Shown here: positions 62,552 through 64,000 of the stretch, piece by piece
How the letters are laid out: each line of letters begins with the position of its first letter
Numbering within the stretch: position 1 is the stretch's first letter
Source: Pyrofollis japonicus
GTDB taxonomy: Archaea; Thermoproteota; Thermoprotei_A; Sulfolobales; Pyrodictiaceae
Reading direction: 5' to 3'
Length of the DNA: 64,000 nt
NCBI RefSeq assembly: GCF_033097485.1
Contig: NZ_AP028634.1
Location: 1,045,126 to 1,109,125 of the forward strand
The notes under the pieces: generated by a model
The model's input: the letters and a program-made list of their open reading frames with translations, nothing else
Database searches by the model: none
What the model was told of the DNA's origin: nothing
Position numbers and translations under genes: made by a program

Positions 62552-63589
62552 CTAGAGGCGTAGACTTAGTCTTCGAAGGACGTTCTCGAGCGTTACTAGA
62601 TCAACGTCTTCCCGGAGCCTAACTATGGCTAAGCCGCTGTGCCCGCCTATATCCTCTGCTACGCCCTCCTTTACTAGGCCTGTTGCTACCCGGTAGGCTC
62701 CGCGCCCCTTGCTCCTTATTATTAGGAGCCTCACGCCATCGTCTCTCTCAACGAGCAGCGCTACCGGTTGCTTCAGTATCTTATACAGTTTTGACGCTAG
62801 TGCGCTTGAGCCCCTGTTTACCCACTTTCCTCTAGCATCCACGAAGCGTATATAGCCTACCCGTTTAGCAGTAATGGCTAGCTCCTTGGCCTTCTCTGCG
62901 ATCTCTTTGTCACTCTCCTCCGCTATCTTGACCACTTTTTCTACGAGCTTAGTGTCGAACGGCATGTCCTGGGGCAGCGGGCTCGCGAGCCACTTGACGA
63001 GCTTCCTCCACAACTCCTTGTCGCGGAGCACTGTGCATGCCTTCGATATGCTCGCCGCAAGCTTCACGACCCGCCTCTCTGCCTCTGTTAGCGGCCTAGC
63101 GCCTCTCTCAAGAACGCCAACGGCCTTCATGAATGCTTCCAGCCTTGGCGTCATGTGGCGTACTCCTAGGCTTCGTAGCAAGTTATAGGTCAGCATTGCT
63201 GTCGGCTTATGCCCGAGGTATATTTCTTCGCTTAGCTCGTATAGCTTCTTAGACATGTAGATTGTTGAGAAGTGGTGGTCTATGTATATTAGCCGCGTCC
63301 CTTTACAGTCTCGCATGAAGTCTAGGAGCACTTCGTGTATGTCCTTAGTGAGTGGTATATCCAGCACAGCTAATGCGTCGGGACAGTTACCGGCCTCCAG
63401 TATGTGTTGGAGAGCGTCCTTGAATCCCCGGGGCCCAGCAGGCTCGAGGCTGACCTCGTGCCTACCCTTGAGCGGATAAACCTTCCTATAGTACTGTGCA
63501 TAGTATAGCATCGCTGCAGCAGTTACCCCATCCGCATCCCAGTCAGCTATAATCCCTACCGGTATCTTGACAAGGCTCCTCGGCTTCAT
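62552..63589 (-). CDS. DHH-superfamily phosphoesterase (RecJ-like)
   Basis: 345 residues, ATG start. Motif I GIIADWDADGVTAAA with D16, D18 and D20; later ALAVLDIPLT and the DHH motif in LIYIDHHFSTIY; DHHA1-like C-terminus ending DIGGHSGLAIVRL with its GGH. Members are exonucleases of replication/repair (GINS-associated nuclease in archaea) or nanoRNases. No GINS gene is adjacent. It precedes nothing on the same strand within 200 bases. Confidence 0.92.
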   Translation of the reverse strand: MKPRSLVKIPVGIIADWDADGVTAAAMLYYAQYYRKVYPLKGRHEVSLEPAGPRGFKDALQHILEAGNCPDALAVLDIPLTKDIHEVLLDFMRDCKGTRLIYIDHHFSTIYMSKKLYELSEEIYLGHKPTAMLTYNLLRSLGVRHMTPRLEAFMKAVGVLERGARPLTEAERRVVKLAASISKACTVLRDKELWRKLVKWLASPLPQDMPFDTKLVEKVVKIAEESDKEIAEKAKELAITAKRVGYIRFVDARGKWVNRGSSALASKLYKILKQPVALLVERDDGVRLLIIRSKGRGAYRVATGLVKEGVAEDIGGHSGLAIVRLREDVDLVTLENVLRRLSLRL

Positions 63590-63786
63590 AGTATCAGCTC
63601 CCAGTACCTACTATTTGCAAAACACCCCCCTAAGTCTAGATAGGACGCTACTAACGAGAATAAGCAAAACAACAGCATTTACGCTGGTAAGACCAAATTA
63701 TGCTCGTAAAAGGACTAGAAAGAGCGGTGCTCACTGATTAATCAGTGCTGGCTAGCCGGGCATGAACTGCAGCAGTTCGTGCTCAT

Positions 63787-64000
63787 TCACAGCAAGTTGA
63801 TGAGTAGTTGCCCCGTGTATCCCGTTATTGCGAGGACTGTAAAGTTGAAGGCAAGCTGTGCCGCCAAGGGGTCGGCGTTTGGCGGTACACGGTCTCCGGA
63901 TAATGCTCTCGTGGTTTCGATTGCCTTTGGTATGCTTAGTAAGGGTAGGAGTGCGAGGGGCTGTCTCGCCGCGACGGCTATCAGTGCTTGGGCGGCATAG
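63787..64000 (-). CDS. UbiA/MenA-type prenyltransferase, 3' end only
   Basis: The stop is at 63787-63789 and the frame is open to the window edge, giving 70 residues. AAQALIAVAARQPLALLPLL is membrane-like, then PKAIETTRALSGDRVPPNAD, AAQLAFNFTVLAITGYTG. The pattern (LPxA..R....G.......TxxLqLxfgllL) matches the C-terminus of MenA-like UbiA prenyltransferases, which attach polyprenyl tails to quinone precursors. The opposite-strand frame is a shadow. Partial. Confidence 0.65.
   Translation of the reverse strand, partial: YAAQALIAVAARQPLALLPLLSIPKAIETTRALSGDRVPPNADPLAAQLAFNFTVLAITGYTGQLLINLL

Noticed and set aside
63779-64000. 73-residue plus-strand ORF at the window end
   Set aside because: The minus strand encodes a convincing UbiA/MenA C-terminus over the same bases.
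1-64000. CRISPR arrays, insertion sequences, rRNA genes, integrases
   Set aside because: I looked for regularly spaced repeats, transposase and integrase motifs and rRNA landmarks and saw none.

Overview
The window looks like the chromosome of a hyperthermophilic Thermoproteota (Crenarchaeota) member, most like the Desulfurococcales/Pyrodictiaceae. The basis is archaeal EF-2 with its diphthamide site, an archaeal-type TrpRS, a tRNA-Gln gene with a bulge-helix-bulge intron, CCA-encoding tRNA genes, TATA boxes with short or no leaders, frequent GTG/TTG starts and a crenarchaeal-type RG-tailed SSB. I do not assign a genus. Most of the window is moderately GC-rich (one counted EF-2 line is 34/60 G+C).

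Layout. 1-10.7 kb: information processing and small regulators (RNase HII, an RNA m5C methyltransferase, EF-2, a deacetylase-fold enzyme, a CBS protein, a divergent kinase, a zinc finger). 10.9-15.6 kb: a tetrapyrrole cluster hemL-hemC-cobA-hemD meeting a convergent cofE (coenzyme F420). 15.7-21.8 kb: intron-bearing tRNA-Gln, TrpRS, gcvT, gatB, cytidine deaminase, SSB. 22-31 kb: membrane proteins and a peptide-type ABC transporter with a very unusual 1062-residue binding protein and only one ATPase gene. 31.9-33.8 kb: an ArcS-like protein and a helix-hairpin-helix radical SAM protein. 33.9-42.4 kb: two PAP2 phosphatases, an ABC ATPase divergent from a glycerophosphodiesterase, a dihydropteroate-synthase-like protein, a CoA-disulfide-reductase-like enzyme and an RNA cyclic phosphodiesterase.

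42.6-46.9 kb is the one clearly foreign-looking segment. Immediately after tRNA-Gly lie a RelBE-type toxin-antitoxin pair, then a tightly coupled AT-rich operon of three unfamiliar genes: a DUF3800/RNase-H-like protein, a P-loop ATPase with a DEFE Walker B, and an all-helical protein. It is followed by about 485 bases of very AT-rich DNA with palindromes and hairpins. I regard this operon as the best candidate for an undescribed system, possibly defence or mobile-element related.

46.9-64 kb returns to host-like sequence: an anion permease, a NifX-like protein, a surface transglutaminase-like coiled-coil protein near a pilin-like protein, tRNA-Ile, metallo-beta-lactamase-fold proteins, PGI/PMI, a two-gene radical SAM operon, a DHH phosphoesterase and the 3' end of a UbiA/MenA-like prenyltransferase.

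Working together: hemL/hemC/hemD make uroporphyrinogen III, which cobA directs to precorrin-2 for siroheme and the archaeal heme route. gcvT, the dihydropteroate-synthase-like protein and cofE concern one-carbon and deazaflavin cofactors. The surface proteins and ABC transporter fit peptide scavenging. Convergent gene pairs often overlap at their stop codons, so the genome is compact. I see no CRISPR array, insertion sequence, rRNA gene or integrase.
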